From positions 254,489,228 through 254,553,227 of the forward strand of contig CM030358.1 of NCBI GenBank assembly GCA_017893485.1: a stretch of DNA of 64,000 nucleotides, written 5' to 3'. This document shows, piece by piece, positions 1-12,106 of the stretch. The position numbers and the translations under genes were made by a program. Numbering within the stretch: the first letter of the stretch is position 1; every line of letters starts with the position of its first letter. The notes below the pieces were generated by a model that had not been told where the DNA came from, made no database searches, and saw nothing but the letters and a program-made list of their open reading frames with translations. This stretch comes from Hemerocallis citrina. Taxonomy: Eukaryota > Streptophyta > Magnoliopsida > Asparagales > Asphodelaceae.

Positions 1-73
1 CACAAGCAAGGTATGTTTCATCAACTCTCCTTCGTTTCTAATGGTTTAATCAGTTAATCTTTGTTTGATTTAG

Positions 74-199
74 GTATTCACTAGATTAGAAACATCTGAT
101 ACTTGCTGAAAAGAAGCTTAAGGATGGATAAACTCTTGCTGACTACCACATTCAGGAAGGTATGATTCAACCAATTTTCTTGTTCATCCTCCAAAGGTA
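74..199 (+). pseudogene. Decayed ubiquitin-like fragment
   Basis: In the frame starting at base 81 the translation follows the middle of ubiquitin: LD-stop-KHLILAEKKLKDG-stop-TLADYHIQEG, against the family pattern [27 protein letters not shown]. Two in-frame stops (TAG at 84 and TAA at 138) and several replaced residues show it is not a working ubiquitin. The block follows a TTTAG that could be a splice acceptor, and bases 1-10 end in a donor-like AAG|GTATGT, so it may be an exon of a decayed gene extending left of the window. A diverged ubiquitin-like domain of a larger protein is an alternative. The match is by eye only. Confidence 0.5.
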
Positions 200-291
200 A
201 ATTGGTTTTTCTTGACTTTTTGATTTCTTGATTTTCCAAGTTGATGTATCTTTAGTTTGGAACATGAATAATTGAACATGTTATGTTTAGG

Positions 292-966
292 TGTTGGGTT
301 TAATGTCTTGCATACTTTTTTGGTGTGAAGGGAAGATGGTGATACAAGTAGAGGGTTTGAAGCGAGGGATCGAAGAAGAAATCTACCAAGCAATAGTCGA
401 CTACTGGTCCCTCAGGTCTGGGAAGACCCGAGCACTGTCAACTGCCTCTTTCATTGTTGACCGTGATGCGCGAAATTGTAGGTTTGGGTGCTGGTCTGGC
501 TGATTCATTTGAATCTCACTTCGTTTTTAGGTTAGAACGTACGACTTTAGTTGTATGTTTATCTCTTTAGTATACATCAGATGGTTATTGTATCAAGATA
601 TCTAAACTAGGGTTTTCTCTATATCTATATATTCATTGTAAAGGCTCTAAGAATAATGTAACTCTATTGAGTGTCGAATAGGAGAAGAGAATACTTCATC
701 TGAGAGGTGGGAGATTTCTCTATTGTAAACATCAAGTAGTTCCAGCTATACTTGAGAAAGAGTCGTGGTGAGTATTGTAATATTCTTGTATCTTCTGTAG
801 TTGAATTACATCTCGGTTCTTCCTCTCCTAGATTAAGGCAAAATCCCCAACCAGGACAATTCTTATGTGCTTTGTGTGATTGGTGTGATCTAGTATTTGC
901 TTGGTGGTTTATATTGCTCGTGTCAAAGACTCAACAAGATTCTATAGAGGGAATATTTTCCTAACA
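292..966 (+). repeat. 5' LTR of element A
   Basis: It runs from TGTTGGGTTTAATG to TTTTCCTAACA and is the direct-repeat partner of 2487-3208. It holds a GTCGAC palindrome (396-401) and a TA-rich promoter-like stretch (about 615-630). The two LTRs differ by many substitutions and indels, so the insertion is old. Confidence 0.85.
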
Positions 967-1017
967 AGTTGTATTAGAGCATCTGGTTCATGGGTTTGTT
1001 CGAGTTCCTTGAAGAAG

Positions 1018-2332
1018 ATGGCAAATCAAAAGATGGAAATCAAGCAGTTTGACGATAAGATCAACTTCAATCTATGGAATGTGGACATGTATAATGTACT
1101 AGTTCAGAATGACTTGCACCTTGCCCTAGAAGAGAAGATGTCAACCGATATGAAGCAGAAGTGAGATGAGATTTATTTGAAGACCTTGAGTTTAATCTAA
1201 TTGCAATTGGCGGACGAAGTCAAGTGTAATATCCTTGAGGAGAAAAGTATGGCTAGTTTATGGGCGAGACTTAAATCTGATTACTCAGGATCGTTGTTGT
1301 TGGATCGAATGTACTGGAAGAGGAAGCTGATTCGTTTCTTAGTGAAGGACAGTACCCATCTTCAAGTTCACATTTTGGAGTTCAATAAAGTAATATCTAA
1401 ACTGAAGGTGATTAACGCTTATGATCTTAGCGAAGAGGGCAAAGCTTTCAACTTGATATATTCATTGACAGTTTCTTATGATCACTTGATAACTACCATG
1501 CTACACAGAAAATTGGCCAAAGAGACACTTACAATAGACGGGGTGATTAAGGGTTTGAAAGAAGATGAACTTAGGAAGGAGACTCATAAAGGAGGATCTA
1601 CTTCTGCATGCTGTTTGGTAGTGGATGGTGATACTTCAATTGAAAGGGATAGGTCACACAATGGTAAGATTCGTTGCCACCATGTAGGAAAATTGGGCAT
1701 TACAAGAGAGACTGTCGTAAGTGGTTGAGTCAAAAGAGTACTACTACAGGAGGTGATCAGGCCAACATAGCTAGCGCTACTGATTCAGGTGAATCTGGTA
1801 ACTTTGATTTATGTCTTCTTGTTTCAAGTTCTTCATATATTGATTCGAGTTGGTATCTTGATTCGCGAAATTCTTCTCATATTTGCTCCGAGAGGGAGAT
1901 GTTTCCTACTTACAAGTCAACATCTGGACGTAATGTGAGAACGGAGACTGGTGAGATTTGTGATGTGGTGGGTGAGGGAATGGTTGTTAGAGACACTATA
2001 TGATAAAGGATTCTTGATTCTTGGGGCTGCAGGTACACAGCGTGAGGTGGAGTTTTGATAGTTTGGGAGAGTTGTCGTAAGGTGATGAAGGGTAAGAGGG
2101 GGATTAGGCAGGGTCAATACAACCTCTACCAGCTTTGTGGGAGCAGAAAAACTCGGTCGAGTGTTTGGAAGCTCATTGTTCCTAAAGTATCATTTAATAA
2201 GTCGTCATTAGAATCACTGAAGCGATACTGCAACGTTCAAATATTGTTGGAAGGTGAAGAAAGCCTTGGGGTAAGTGGAGTTCATGTGGAGGGTGACACC
2301 TCCATGATAACATCTACTTGGGTGTGCCCTTG
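1018..2332 (+). pseudogene. Copia gag / protease / pre-integrase remnant
   Basis: A gag reading frame opens at 1018 (MANQKMEIKQF...) and continues, with stops at about 1162 and 1198, into a Copia gag core (LWARLKSDY, VISKLKVINAYDLSEEGKA). A zinc-knuckle remnant (CRKIGHYKRDC) lies in a shifted frame near 1677-1720. A protease-like YLDSRNSSHICSE follows near 1853-1897; the usual active-site Asp-Ser-Gly reads DSR. From about 2080 a pre-integrase-like segment (KVMKGKRG, NLYQLCGS) is present, and the frame ends at 2330-2332. Frameshifts and stops make it non-coding today. Confidence 0.8.
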
Positions 2333-2486
2333 AAGGGGGCACACAATTGGAGGAAAATATGAGGAGGTAGATTCAACTAGTAGAAGAAGCCATAGAAACG
2401 GGTTGTTTACAAAGTGAGATGAACGTCTAGAAGATTTTTTGATCTTATAGGTGTGGATTCATGCGTATGCAATCCAAGGTGGAGAT

Positions 2487-3208
2487 TGTTGAGTTTAATG
2501 TCTTGCATACTTATTTGGTGTGAAGAGAAGATGGTGATACGAGTAGAGGGTTCGAAACAAGGGATCAAAGAAGAAGAAGAAGAAAGTTGCCAAGCAGTAG
2601 TAGCAAACAGGGAGAGCAACAGTCGACTGCACAGTCAACTGCTGGCCCCTCGGGTTTGGGAAGACTCGAGTACAGTCGACTGTCCCTTTGACAGTCGATC
2701 GTGATGCGCGAAACTACAGGTTTGGGTGCAGGTGTGGCTGGTTCATTTGAATCCCACTTCCTCTTCAGGTTTAGATCGTATGGCTCTACTTGTATGTTTA
2801 TCTCTTTAGTATACATCAGATGGTTATTGTATCAAGATATCTAATTAAACTAGGGTTTTCTCTAGATCTATATATTCATTGTAAAGGCTCCAAAAATGAT
2901 ATAATTATATTGAGTTCTGAATAGGAGAAGAGAGTACTTTATCTGAGATGTGAGAGATTTCTCCATTATAAACAGCAAGTAGTTCCAGTTAGACTTGAGA
3001 GAGGATCTTTGTGAGAATAGTAATATTCTTGTATCTTCTCTAGTTGAATAACATCTCGGTTCTTTCTCCCCCGGATTAAGGCGAAAGCCCCAACCGGGAC
3101 AATTCTTATGTGTTTATGTGATTGGTGTGATCTAGTATTTGTTTGGTGATTTGTATTGATCATGCCGAAGACTCAACAAGATCCTCTAGAGGGAATAATT
3201 CTTTAGCA
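2487..3208 (+). repeat. 3' LTR of element A
   Basis: It starts TGTTGAGTTTAATG after the purine-rich AAGGTGGAGAT and ends TTTAGCA, followed by the TTAGG target duplicate. It carries two GTCGAC palindromes (2622-2627 and 2675-2680) plus near-matches. It is about 47 bp longer than its partner. Confidence 0.85.
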
Positions 3209-3213
3209 TTAGG

Positions 3214-5039
3214 GTAGACGCATCATCTGGAAGTAAGGCTCACAAGTGGTGGACGTCGTTTCTTCAGGGTGGAGCGCGCCACTGCGGATCTCATGCTCAA
3301 GAAAAATGAGCACAAGTTGATATGTAGAAAGAGTGCATTCTAATCCATTTTCTTAACATTTTTTATCATTTCTTCTGTTGGTGGTGTGTAATTTTGTAGA
3401 TATGAAACCATAATTTGAAACCATGGATGTTTTTTCGTAAATTATGAGACAATCACCTTGGTTTTTCAATTACTATAAATTAATTCCTTAGTTTAAGGGC
3501 CAATTTAGTTTGGATATTAGGAAATCTTTTATAATCTGGTTAGATATGTTACCGCATGTTGATGCACGCTGCAATTTTTGCGTTGCATTTTAGTTATGCA
3601 ACATGAATATGATTTTGTCAAGTATGTTTCATTTGTTAGGAATATGGATATGCCCCTACAACTAGCTATTTCTGACTACTGAAGATTGTATATCAATTAG
3701 GGCTCAAACTTATCTGATTAATTGATTACAGAAAGAGTACTCACCATCTGTAATGCCAACTGCAACTTTCACTTATGTTAACTCTACCATATACTAGCTC
3801 CCACGTGATCCTCTCCCACACACGTTCTATAAATACGTGATTTGTAGTTAAATTACTCCTAGAACAAAACCTGGACAAGTTTCAGGACCTTGGGGATCCC
3901 CTGCCAAAGAAATGCTTGTCCTCTCTTTCTTCTGTCCTAATTAATCAAATTTTATCTTTTTCCACTCTGAATCCATCTACCAAACATTCCCTCTCTTAAT
4001 TGTGCCATGTTCATATCTCTCACATTGTATCCTCCAAACTCCGTTCTTTTTCACACTATCCTATATTTCATTAGTAGAATCCCTTTAGCGTCATTGTCAT
4101 ATCCATTTTAGAGAAATCAAGTCTTACCTTATCAATATGTTTGATGACCTATTATGTAAACTCAGGGAATGACATTATGTATATAGGGAGGTTTGGCAAT
4201 GCCAGGTTGATAAGTTTAACCCTTCTCCTACGGGAAAAAGTTTTCCCTTCCATCCCATTCACCCCTTCATGCATTTATCTATGATGGGTTGCCAATCCTC
4301 TTTTTAAAATTTTCTTGGTCTGTCTAAGGGCATGATGTTTAACCCATACTGACTTTGGTTTTTTCAGCCAACAACGACTAGATACCTTTTTTGACAGAAG
4401 CATGCACACACGCACACACCACCACCGCTACAACAACAACAAAAGAGGGGTGAGTACTCTTCTTAAATAATCAACTCTCAAGCTTGATCCTGCAGCCAGC
4501 TCAAAGTGTTGGAGAATGCACATGAAAGTTGTGATGTCATCCCCCCATGCATTCTCATCTCAGAACGATAACATTTTAGCCCGCATTCATACTGAAAGAT
4601 TGAAACCAATTTAGACTTCCTACTTTTTCTTATCTCTTACCAACTATTTTCTTTTCCTCCTTACATTACATCTTTTTATCCATCTCATGAATCCATTTGC
4701 TCCCAAATCCCATACTTCTCATAATCTTCATCACATTCCCCTTATCTACTATTTCATAATCCTTTTTAAGTCCACCTTCTAAATGTAACCCTCCTCATTG
4801 CATTTCCTTCTATGATCAATTACTTACTTTGCTGTTTCCAGGATATCCATAATAACCTCTCCTTCTAATTAAAGAAGGTGATGGAAGATCAAAATGTTTT
4901 CTTTACTGAACTTAACAATGCCATATACATCTAGGATACATAGGAAACACAAATTTAATCCAATATGTGGGACTTTCTAAGCTATATCTAATACTCCTCC
5001 TCAAGTTTGAGCATATATATCGAACATGTCCAACTTGTC
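3214..5039. other. Intergenic, no gene recognised
   Basis: No sustained coding frame or recognisable element is visible. A G-box-like CACGTG (3802-3807) lies about 20 bp upstream of TATAAATA (3828-3835), which resembles a plant core promoter or an LTR promoter, but nothing recognisable follows it. A short AC/CCA-rich tract lies near 4401-4440. The sequence is AT-rich and probably decayed repeat. Confidence 0.5.
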
Positions 5040-7990
5040 ACATATTAACTATATTCTAGATTTTGCAAGGGGCTTCGTGAGAGCATCAACTAGCTGATGA
5101 ACAGTGTTGATATGTTTAGCCTATATATGCGGAGGCTCATACAGAATGCCACTGATATTATTGTGAACCGCTTGACAATCAACTTCAATATGCTTTGTTC
5201 GTTCATGAAACACATCTTTAGTAGCTATATGGATGGTAGACTGACTGTCACAATACAAACACATCAACATGTTGGATAACCCCCAACTCAGCAAGCAATT
5301 GTTTGGCCCAAGTCATCTCACATGTGATATCAGTCATAGCAAGATACTCAAATTCTGCACTTGATCAAGAAATTACATGTTGTTTCTTTCTTCAAAGAAA
5401 CTAAGTTTTCCCTGACAAACACACAATACCCTGTGGTGGATCTCCTAATGGTTGGAAAACCAGTCCAATCAGCATCTGAGAGCCCAACAAGTCGATAATG
5501 TCCACAATCAGTGCACATCAATCTCTGTCTGGAAAACCATTTAAATACTGAAGAATTCTCATAACTACATCCCAGTGGCTTGTACGGAGAGAAGCCATAA
5601 ACTGACTCACTATGTTAATTGAATATGCAATATATTGACGAATGACTGTGAGATAATTCAGTTTTGCCACAAGTCTCATGTATCTCCCTGGATCCTTCAA
5701 TAAGTCTCCCCGATCTGGCAACAATTTGGAGTTTGGGTCCATTGGGGTTTGTGATGGCCTGCACCCCAACATACCCTTCTTTGTGAGAACATCCAATACA
5801 TACTTTCTCTATGATAAAGAAATTCCCTCCTTAGATCAAGTAACTTCGCTCCCAAGAAATGCTTAGTCACCCAAGATCCTTCATCTGAAACTTTAGTTCA
5901 ATGTATTACTTCAGGTCTTGAATACCATTCTAATCATCTCATATAATGACAATATCATCCACATAAACAACTAAAAGGATTGCCCCCCCCCCCCCCCCCC
6001 CCCCCGCGATGATGTCGATAGAATATATAGTGATCACTATCACTCCTCAAGCTAATACTTGTGACAACCTCTGTGAAATAACCAAACCAAGCATGCAGTG
6101 ACTATTTGAGTCCATACAAAGATCGTTTCAAGCAAGAAACCCTTGCAGACTCAGCTTTGCTCCATATAAACCTCCTCCTCCAGAATGCCATTAAGAAAGC
6201 ATTCTTGACATCAAGCTGGTGGAGCAGCCAATGAAATCTAGTAACCAAAGCAACAAAGATCCAAACCGAAGCCATTTTGGCCACAGGAGAGAACGTCTCA
6301 TCATAATCAATGTCGTAGGTCTGAGAGCAACCCTTAGCAACCAATCGAGCTTTTAGGCAAGCCAGCGATCCATTTAGATTTACCTTAACAGTGTACAACC
6401 ACTTACAACCAACACAATATTTTCTAGATATAAGAGGAACCAGATCCCGAGCACAATTTCCCTCAAGAGCAAACATCTCTTTCCGCATAGCCTAACTCCA
6501 ACCAGGATGCGATAGAGACTTGGGAACATGGTAAGTGTCCAAAGAAGAGATGAAGGCAGAATGGGCAGAGGAAAAGTGAACATATGACAAATGACTGTAT
6601 AAAGGATGTGCAGTGTAGTGGTTCCCTTTGCATAAGGCAATGTGAAGATCTCAGAAGGCTCACTAGTATGTGGAATAGTACGCACGGGTTCAAAGGATGT
6701 AACATGAGGTATAGTTGCAGGCTCAACAATAAAGTCCAAAATAGGCTTAGGCAATGGTGTTTTGAACCGAAGGTGAGGGAGCACTGGGCACAGTGGCATG
6801 GATCGAATCGCAAGCTGCGTAGGGACATCATTTGTACACTTGACTGATTACAGGCCTTGTAGCAACAATGGGTATTGTTGTTCCACAGAATCATGAGAAG
6901 TCGAGACAGGAGAACCAAGGTATGTAAGGAATGTAAGGAATTCATAATCATCTCATCAGATGGCTACAGGTACAGAATAGACGGAGTTGTAGAAAAATAA
7001 GACCAAGACTTAAAAAAGGTGACATCAATAGAAATAAAGTAATGACGACACAACTCATGACTGTAACATCTATAACTTTTTTGGAAATGCGAATAACCTA
7101 GAAAAATACATCAGACAGAATGAGGATCTAGCTTAGAACGATCAGGACGGACCAGGACGGTGATCATGAACAAAACTAACACACCCAAAAATTTTACGAG
7201 TGCAAAAGGATTCAGATGGAAATAAGACAGAAAATATCAACAAAGGTATCAAAATATCTAAAATCACCAACTGTGACTGAACAAGGCAATGTCCCCAAAT
7301 ACCAGAATGAACTAAATTGAAAGGATGTCTTGATCATTTACCCACTCTAGGTGGGTAAGACGCACACAAATGTTTACCTAGGTTGTATGACTCACAAGAT
7401 AACTCCTTAAGAGAAGATAATTTAGGTCTCAACTTCTTCATATTCTGTAATGACGGATGCCCTAACTGGCAATTCAAACCCAAAGGCATGGAAACACTCA
7501 TGCAAATGAGGTAAGAATAATGTCAAGCTTATAAAACCCCTCTGACACATGTCCTGTGGCAATCGTTTGCCCCATCCCAAGTTTCTGAAATACACAGTGA
7601 TCAGGATAAATGATAACAAAACAATTTAGTGTTTTGGTAATTTGAATAACATATATTAGGTTAAAGGAAAATTTTGGCATATGAAGAACATAACTAAGTG
7701 GTAAAGTGGAAGTAAGGTTTACATGTCCGAACCCCCAACTAGAGAGATATAACCATTAGCAAGTCTAACAGGTGAATTTAAAGGACCTACTAACAGATGA
7801 CAATATGCCTGAACTTTCATTCATATGGTCGAAAGCAACTGAATCTATTACCCATGATGTGGGAGCTGAAGTGGTTAAGCATTCGACACCTGACCTAGTT
7901 GCTTGATCCCCCAAGGTCAGCTCATGGAACTTCGTCCCTGGGCCGTCATCATCGTGAAGGCGAGAATTACTTTGCGTGCATAATCTTCCA
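5040..7990 (-). pseudogene. Decayed Copia pol
   Basis: Read on the - strand, Copia pol motifs occur in order but in broken frames. A protease-like TSWVIDSVAFDHM lies near 7830-7865. The RT start (LVAKGCSQTYDIDYDETFSPVAK, then LDVKNAF and SLYGLK) is at 6102-6488, and the RT active-site YVDDI is at about 5940-5975. The end of RT with the start of RNase H is at 5518-5796, with RNase H pieces down to a LTKPL motif near 5060-5090. No LTR pair was found. The right end abuts the antisense gene remnant of the next element near 7900-8000. Confidence 0.8.
5983..6005. repeat. Poly-C tract (23 bp)
   Basis: An uninterrupted run of C lies just beside the reverse transcriptase YVDDI motif of the decayed Copia pol. 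Read on the element strand it is poly-G within the coding region, so it is a slippage expansion in dead sequence or an assembly artefact. Confidence 0.9.
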
Positions 7991-7999
7991 AGCCTCATA

Positions 8000-10553
8000 T
8001 TCAAACTGTAAAATCTCCAAGTCCGTCTCGATGATCATGTTCTCAAGGCGAGCGTCCCCAACTTGGATCTTTCCCAAATCTGCACGAGGGTAGGTCGAGC
8101 AGCCAGGATAGTCTTCTTTAATTGTTCAAGCTCCAAGTCCTTCTCTGGTAGCACATCCATTAGACGGTCGTTTTCAACCCACTCCTCATTTAACTGACCT
8201 CAAAGTCAATCGATCTCAACATTCTGAGGATCCCCTCTGGTGTATACAACCATCTGTCAACAGAAAATGAAAATATTACTACAACACTAGCAGATATAAA
8301 AACTTCTAACTTCAATTTCAAGAAGTATTCAAGAGAACCAACCAAACACATGAGAAGTTCTTACTCATAGGGAAGGAGATTAAAAATTAAGCAACAAGAC
8401 TTTTCCATTCATTAGAACAAAGATACATAAGCGGTGGCCAATCTACAATTCAGATTATTACAAATCAAAAAGAGAAAGGAAGACAGAGGGAAAAAGATCA
8501 CAGACCCACCTCGGTTGTCGGCGACAAAGGAGTGGAAGTCTTGCCCACTCCTTTCTCCTTCACGCCCATATCCTTCTCCAAAGTTTCATCCTCTCTACCC
8601 GCGGGCTTCTTTGGGGCCTCCTCCCCTCCCTCAGACTCCTATTTAGCTGGATGCTCCCCGGGCTAAAAGTTAAAGTTGTGTCATTTCCTGTCAAAGCCGA
8701 AGACACGCTCGACCATGTCCTTTATGGCCTTCGCGTATGACTTCTCCATCAGCTCCAGGAGATGGGCCTTCTCCTTCTCCTCCACCTTGGCAACTGCAGC
8801 CTCATTCTCCTTGGCCCAAGACTTCTCCGCCCTCGCCAACTTCTTCTTATGCTTGACCTTGAGACGAGTGATCTGGCTGAGATGAGTCGCCCACGACTCT
8901 TCACCACCTTGAGCTCCTTGAAGGCCTTCTTCCGGTCATTCTCCGCTCGAGTGGCCTTTTCCTTTCAAAGATTCTCCTTGTTCTTGATCTGCTCAATCAA
9001 GAGGTGACAAGTAATCTGGGAGGAGGAAAACTTCAAAACTTAGAAACACATGAAGGAATACAAAAACTACACTACAAGGAAGAGAACATATTGTTATGCC
9101 GGCCTGGGAGATTTCGGGAAGGGAGGAGTCAATCATAGCGCCAGCTAGAATCCTCCGATCCCACAGAGTGAGGAGATTCCTAACCACCTCGAAGCAATTT
9201 CTCAAGTCGTAGAGAAGGGCTTCACACTGCTTAATGCCGCAGTCCGGCAAGGAGCGGGCCTAAAGACCATGTCAGCCTTAGCGGTTAATGGAGGGCGGTC
9301 TCCAACGAGGAACGAGCCTAAATAAGAGCCCCCCATAACAGAGCTCATCAGCTCCTTCATCGACAACTCCGGGATTTCCACTGGGGTGGAAGTTGAAGAG
9401 CTCTTAACTATCTTCGAGGACCCCAGCTTGCTTGAGGTCCTCTTTCTCTTCTTATCCTCGAGCTTCTTATTGCGCGAGTTAGCACAAGCTGCAACGAGAC
9501 TATCAAATCCCATGCCTTCCACTGCTGCTAATCAGAGTAAAACAAAGATATGAGAACGAGATGAATTGAAAAAGACTAAGTGCCTCGTAAAAGAGAAAAC
9601 TAAATATGAAGACATACTAGGGTCTATCAGACTCAGCCCTTCCAACACCCCTCCCAAAGAAAGAAGAGGGCCTCCTCCGTCATGTCTCGCCAACTCAACT
9701 CCCCACAAATGATGAATAGCATCACTAAACCTATGCTCCTCCTCACTCACATCTGGGTCTGCCTTCGCCCTCTTAGGAACCCCTTCCACCTTGTAGGGAA
9801 TCTCTACGGGTCGGGACTTTGAATGATGAAGTACTTGCTTTTCCAGTACTTGGTTGAGTTAGGATTCTCAATGAATACCCTCTTCGACGGGGAGAGAGAT
9901 AGTACCAATTGTATGTCGTCTTTTGCTGATGAAGTATGAAGTGCCTCCTCTAGATCTTCAAGCTCCATTCGACACCCATTTTTTGGCACTACAAGAGAAA
10001 ACCTATCAAGTGCATCCACATGTTCGGAATATATTTGGTGAGTTGAGTTTGTGGTAATTGAGTACTTCCTTCATAAAGGGATGCAAAGGGAGATGCAGCC
10101 CGGTGTGAAAAGCATTATAAGGGAAGACGTAGTGCTCCTCAAACATAACCAAAAATGCCCTAATACCGGGGACCGATAAGAGTAACTCGTACTCAGATAG
10201 AATTCTAAAAGCGGATCTAATCTTAGGTGATCATCCTTTGTAAGGATTGTCTTTATATGGTCAGCCTCAGAGGTAGGGTGGTCCTCTGGTTCATGGTATC
10301 AGGGACCAAACCTAACTAGATCCTCCAAATTCTCGGGGTATTAACAAACGAGGAGGGGGTGTGAGGAGGGTGAGAAATATCAAAGAAATTTCCCGTCATC
10401 TCCCTAATCTCTTCCTTCACCTTGGCGATGATGGAAGACCCGACTACTGCCATGCCTTTCTCCCTTCTCGAGAGGCGGGGTTAACGAACGAAGAGCACCT
10501 CATCCTCATCGGGATCCAAGGAGGAGGCAGAGCTACTCAAATGAACCTTAGAC
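8000..10553 (-). pseudogene. Antisense spliced gene of Tat-like element H (Transposase_28-like), decayed
   Basis: A putative start (MSKVHLSSSAS) lies at 10553 on the - strand, followed by an in-frame stop. Downstream pieces align by eye with the better-preserved copy at 57617-61328: LHLPLHPFMKEVLNY; then SKRVFIENPNSTKYWKSKYFII (9804-10019); then VPKRAKADPDVSEEEH (9532-9789); then a basic/Ser-rich segment (9202-9522); then Glu/Lys-rich coiled coil (about 8650-9000) and a second coiled-coil block near 8090-8240. Two introns sit at the same places as in the other copy: about 9525-9617 (donor after GACCCTA) and one ending at about 9020. It is broken by frameshifts and stops. It runs opposite to the element's 3' LTR (11619-12106). 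Function is unknown. Confidence 0.72.
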
Positions 10554-10859
10554 ATGACTTAATTTATAACAAAATTACCTGGCGATGATATGGCAAATTT
10601 ATGATGAATAAGTAGCCGAAAAATTCGCCTGAGTTGAAGTCTAGATAGAGAAAGAGTAAGAAGATGAGATAAGCTCTAAGTGAATGAAAAAAGAAGTGAA
10701 GAAATGAAGGGGGGGTAGCGAAGATTTATGAGAAAGAATCTCTAACATCTCGTAGGTAAGCCCACTGATGATATGGCACAATCTTAACCACTCAAATTGA
10801 TGATGTGGTGCAATATTAGCCACCCAAATATCTTTTGATCTTACAGATGAAACGATTAG

Positions 10860-11250
10860 TTGGGAAAACGAAGTGACAAAAGGTGATGTGGCGAACTTAA
10901 TGGTCGAGCGCGGTGCTCAGATCATCGTCCGAGCTGCCTCACCAAAAAGACCAAAAAGCTTGCAGCACAGCGGTACCAAGCAGTAATAGGGTCTAACTGC
11001 ACAACAGATCTGAGCAGCAACCGGATCAAAGCCCGACAGCGAATTCGAGCAACAGCAGGGATCTGAGCCACCGTAGGGATTCGAGTAGCAACAAGGATCT
11101 GAGCATCTGCATGGATCCGAGCAACCACAATGATCTGATCAACGTAGGGAGCCGAGCAGCGCATGGATCCGAGCAGTGTAGGGACCCGAGTAGCTCGGTG
11201 CTCGGTGTCATCTTCGTCGTCTGAGCAGCTCGAGTCATCATGGCCAGATT
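10860..11250. repeat. Degenerate short tandem repeats around GATCCGAGCA
   Basis: The words GGATCTGAGCA, GGATCCGAGCA and GGGATTCGAGTAGCA recur at about 20-30 bp spacing. The stretch occupies the same place, between antisense gene and 3' LTR, as the larger tandem repeats of element F at 55218-56740. Long open frames here are products of the repetition. Confidence 0.6.
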
Positions 11251-11279
11251 CGGCCATCAGTTTCCTTTAGGATTCGCGC

Positions 11280-11465
11280 CCCGTTTGATTTTGATTAATT
11301 TTTTAAAAATAATTACAAATTTAGGAAATTTAATTTAAAAATCCAAAAAATAATTATAAATTAAAGAAATTAATTAAACTTCTAAAAAATAATTATAAAT
11401 ATGGAAAAATTAATTAAAATATAATTTTAAATTCAGGAAATTTATTTTAAAATTTTAAACAATAA
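11280..11465. other. AT-rich stretch of element H
   Basis: It is almost entirely A and T, with repeats of AATTATAAAT and GAAATTAATT. A matching AT-rich block lies in element F (about 54720-54850), in the same order relative to repeats and LTR. Confidence 0.6.
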
Positions 11466-11591
11466 TTATTGTCCTAAGAGACTTCGAACAAGGCTCCAGG
11501 CGTCCCTCAAAGTATTGTATGACCACCCACTATCCAAAGCAGAACTAAATACTCTCCAAAGACTGTGACTCTCAACCTCAATGAGTGCGGA

Positions 11592-11614
11592 GGGGGGGGG
11601 GGGGGGGGGGGGGG
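11592..11614 (+). repeat. Poly-G tract (23 bp), expanded polypurine tract of element H
   Basis: It lies four bases before the putative 3' LTR start (11619). The equivalent spot in element F reads GAGTGGGGGGCTCG before TGATATGG. The run therefore looks like a grown polypurine tract, the plus-strand priming site of LTR elements. Confidence 0.65.
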
Positions 11615-11618
11615 CTTA

Positions 11619-12106
11619 CGATATGGGTAAAATCGGGAGCACATGATCTCAGTGCACATCTCAAAGCTTCCTACAGTATAACCGTTATTTCATAACAACA
11701 ACATGATTACTAGAAAAATATGGGCCGTCTCTAGGCCCATTAGCCCAACCAAATCTACAATTGGGGTTTGCTTGAGGCCCAAGGAGAAGGGGATTTCCAA
11801 CCCATCACAGTTGTTAGTCAAATTCTCCCAAAACAGAGATTAGTTGCTAATTATATCCTTTTATCCAGATAATCTCCAACTGAATCTTAAAAAGATACCT
11901 TTATAGTCTATCTTCTATAACTCATTTTTAGCCTATAAATACCTTATCAATATTTTTCTCCAAAAAAAAAAATAAAAATAATCATTATTCAGGTGACTGA
12001 CTTGAGCGTCGGAGGGTCTTACGCCGGAGCCACCTCTGTTGTGAGACATTTTGCAAGTTCTCAGGCATTTCTAACCATCCAGATCCAGATCCCGATCGAC
12101 GGTCCA
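11619..12106 (+). repeat. 3' LTR of Tat-like element H
   Basis: It starts CGATATGGGTAAAATCGG, matching TGATATGGCTAAAAATGG of the element F LTR (read on its - strand). It contains TATAAATACC (near 11934) and then GACTGACTTGAGCGTCGGAGG, against TACTGACAAGAGCATCGGAGG in F, a promoter and R-like region typical of gypsy LTRs. The 3' end is set by comparison and is approximate. No partner LTR is in the window. Confidence 0.68.

Larger units (their letters stand above)
292..3208 (+). mobile_element. Element A: 2.9 kb gag-only Copia-derived LTR element
   Basis: Two direct long terminal repeats (292-966 and 2487-3208) begin TGTTG and end CA. They are flanked by a perfect 5 bp target duplication TTAGG (287-291 and 3209-3213). 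A primer-binding-like sequence related to TTGGTATCAGAGC follows the left LTR, and a purine-rich tract precedes the right one. The 1.5 kb interior holds only gag, protease and pre-integrase remnants. No integrase core, reverse transcriptase or RNase H is present. A sister copy (41466-44374, opposite strand) has the same structure, so this is a non-autonomous family, not a one-off deletion. Confidence 0.88.

Noticed and set aside
8434..9007. Short + strand frames near 8434-9007
   Set aside because: They are shadows of the coiled-coil part of the antisense gene remnant on the - strand, which aligns with 59436-59900.
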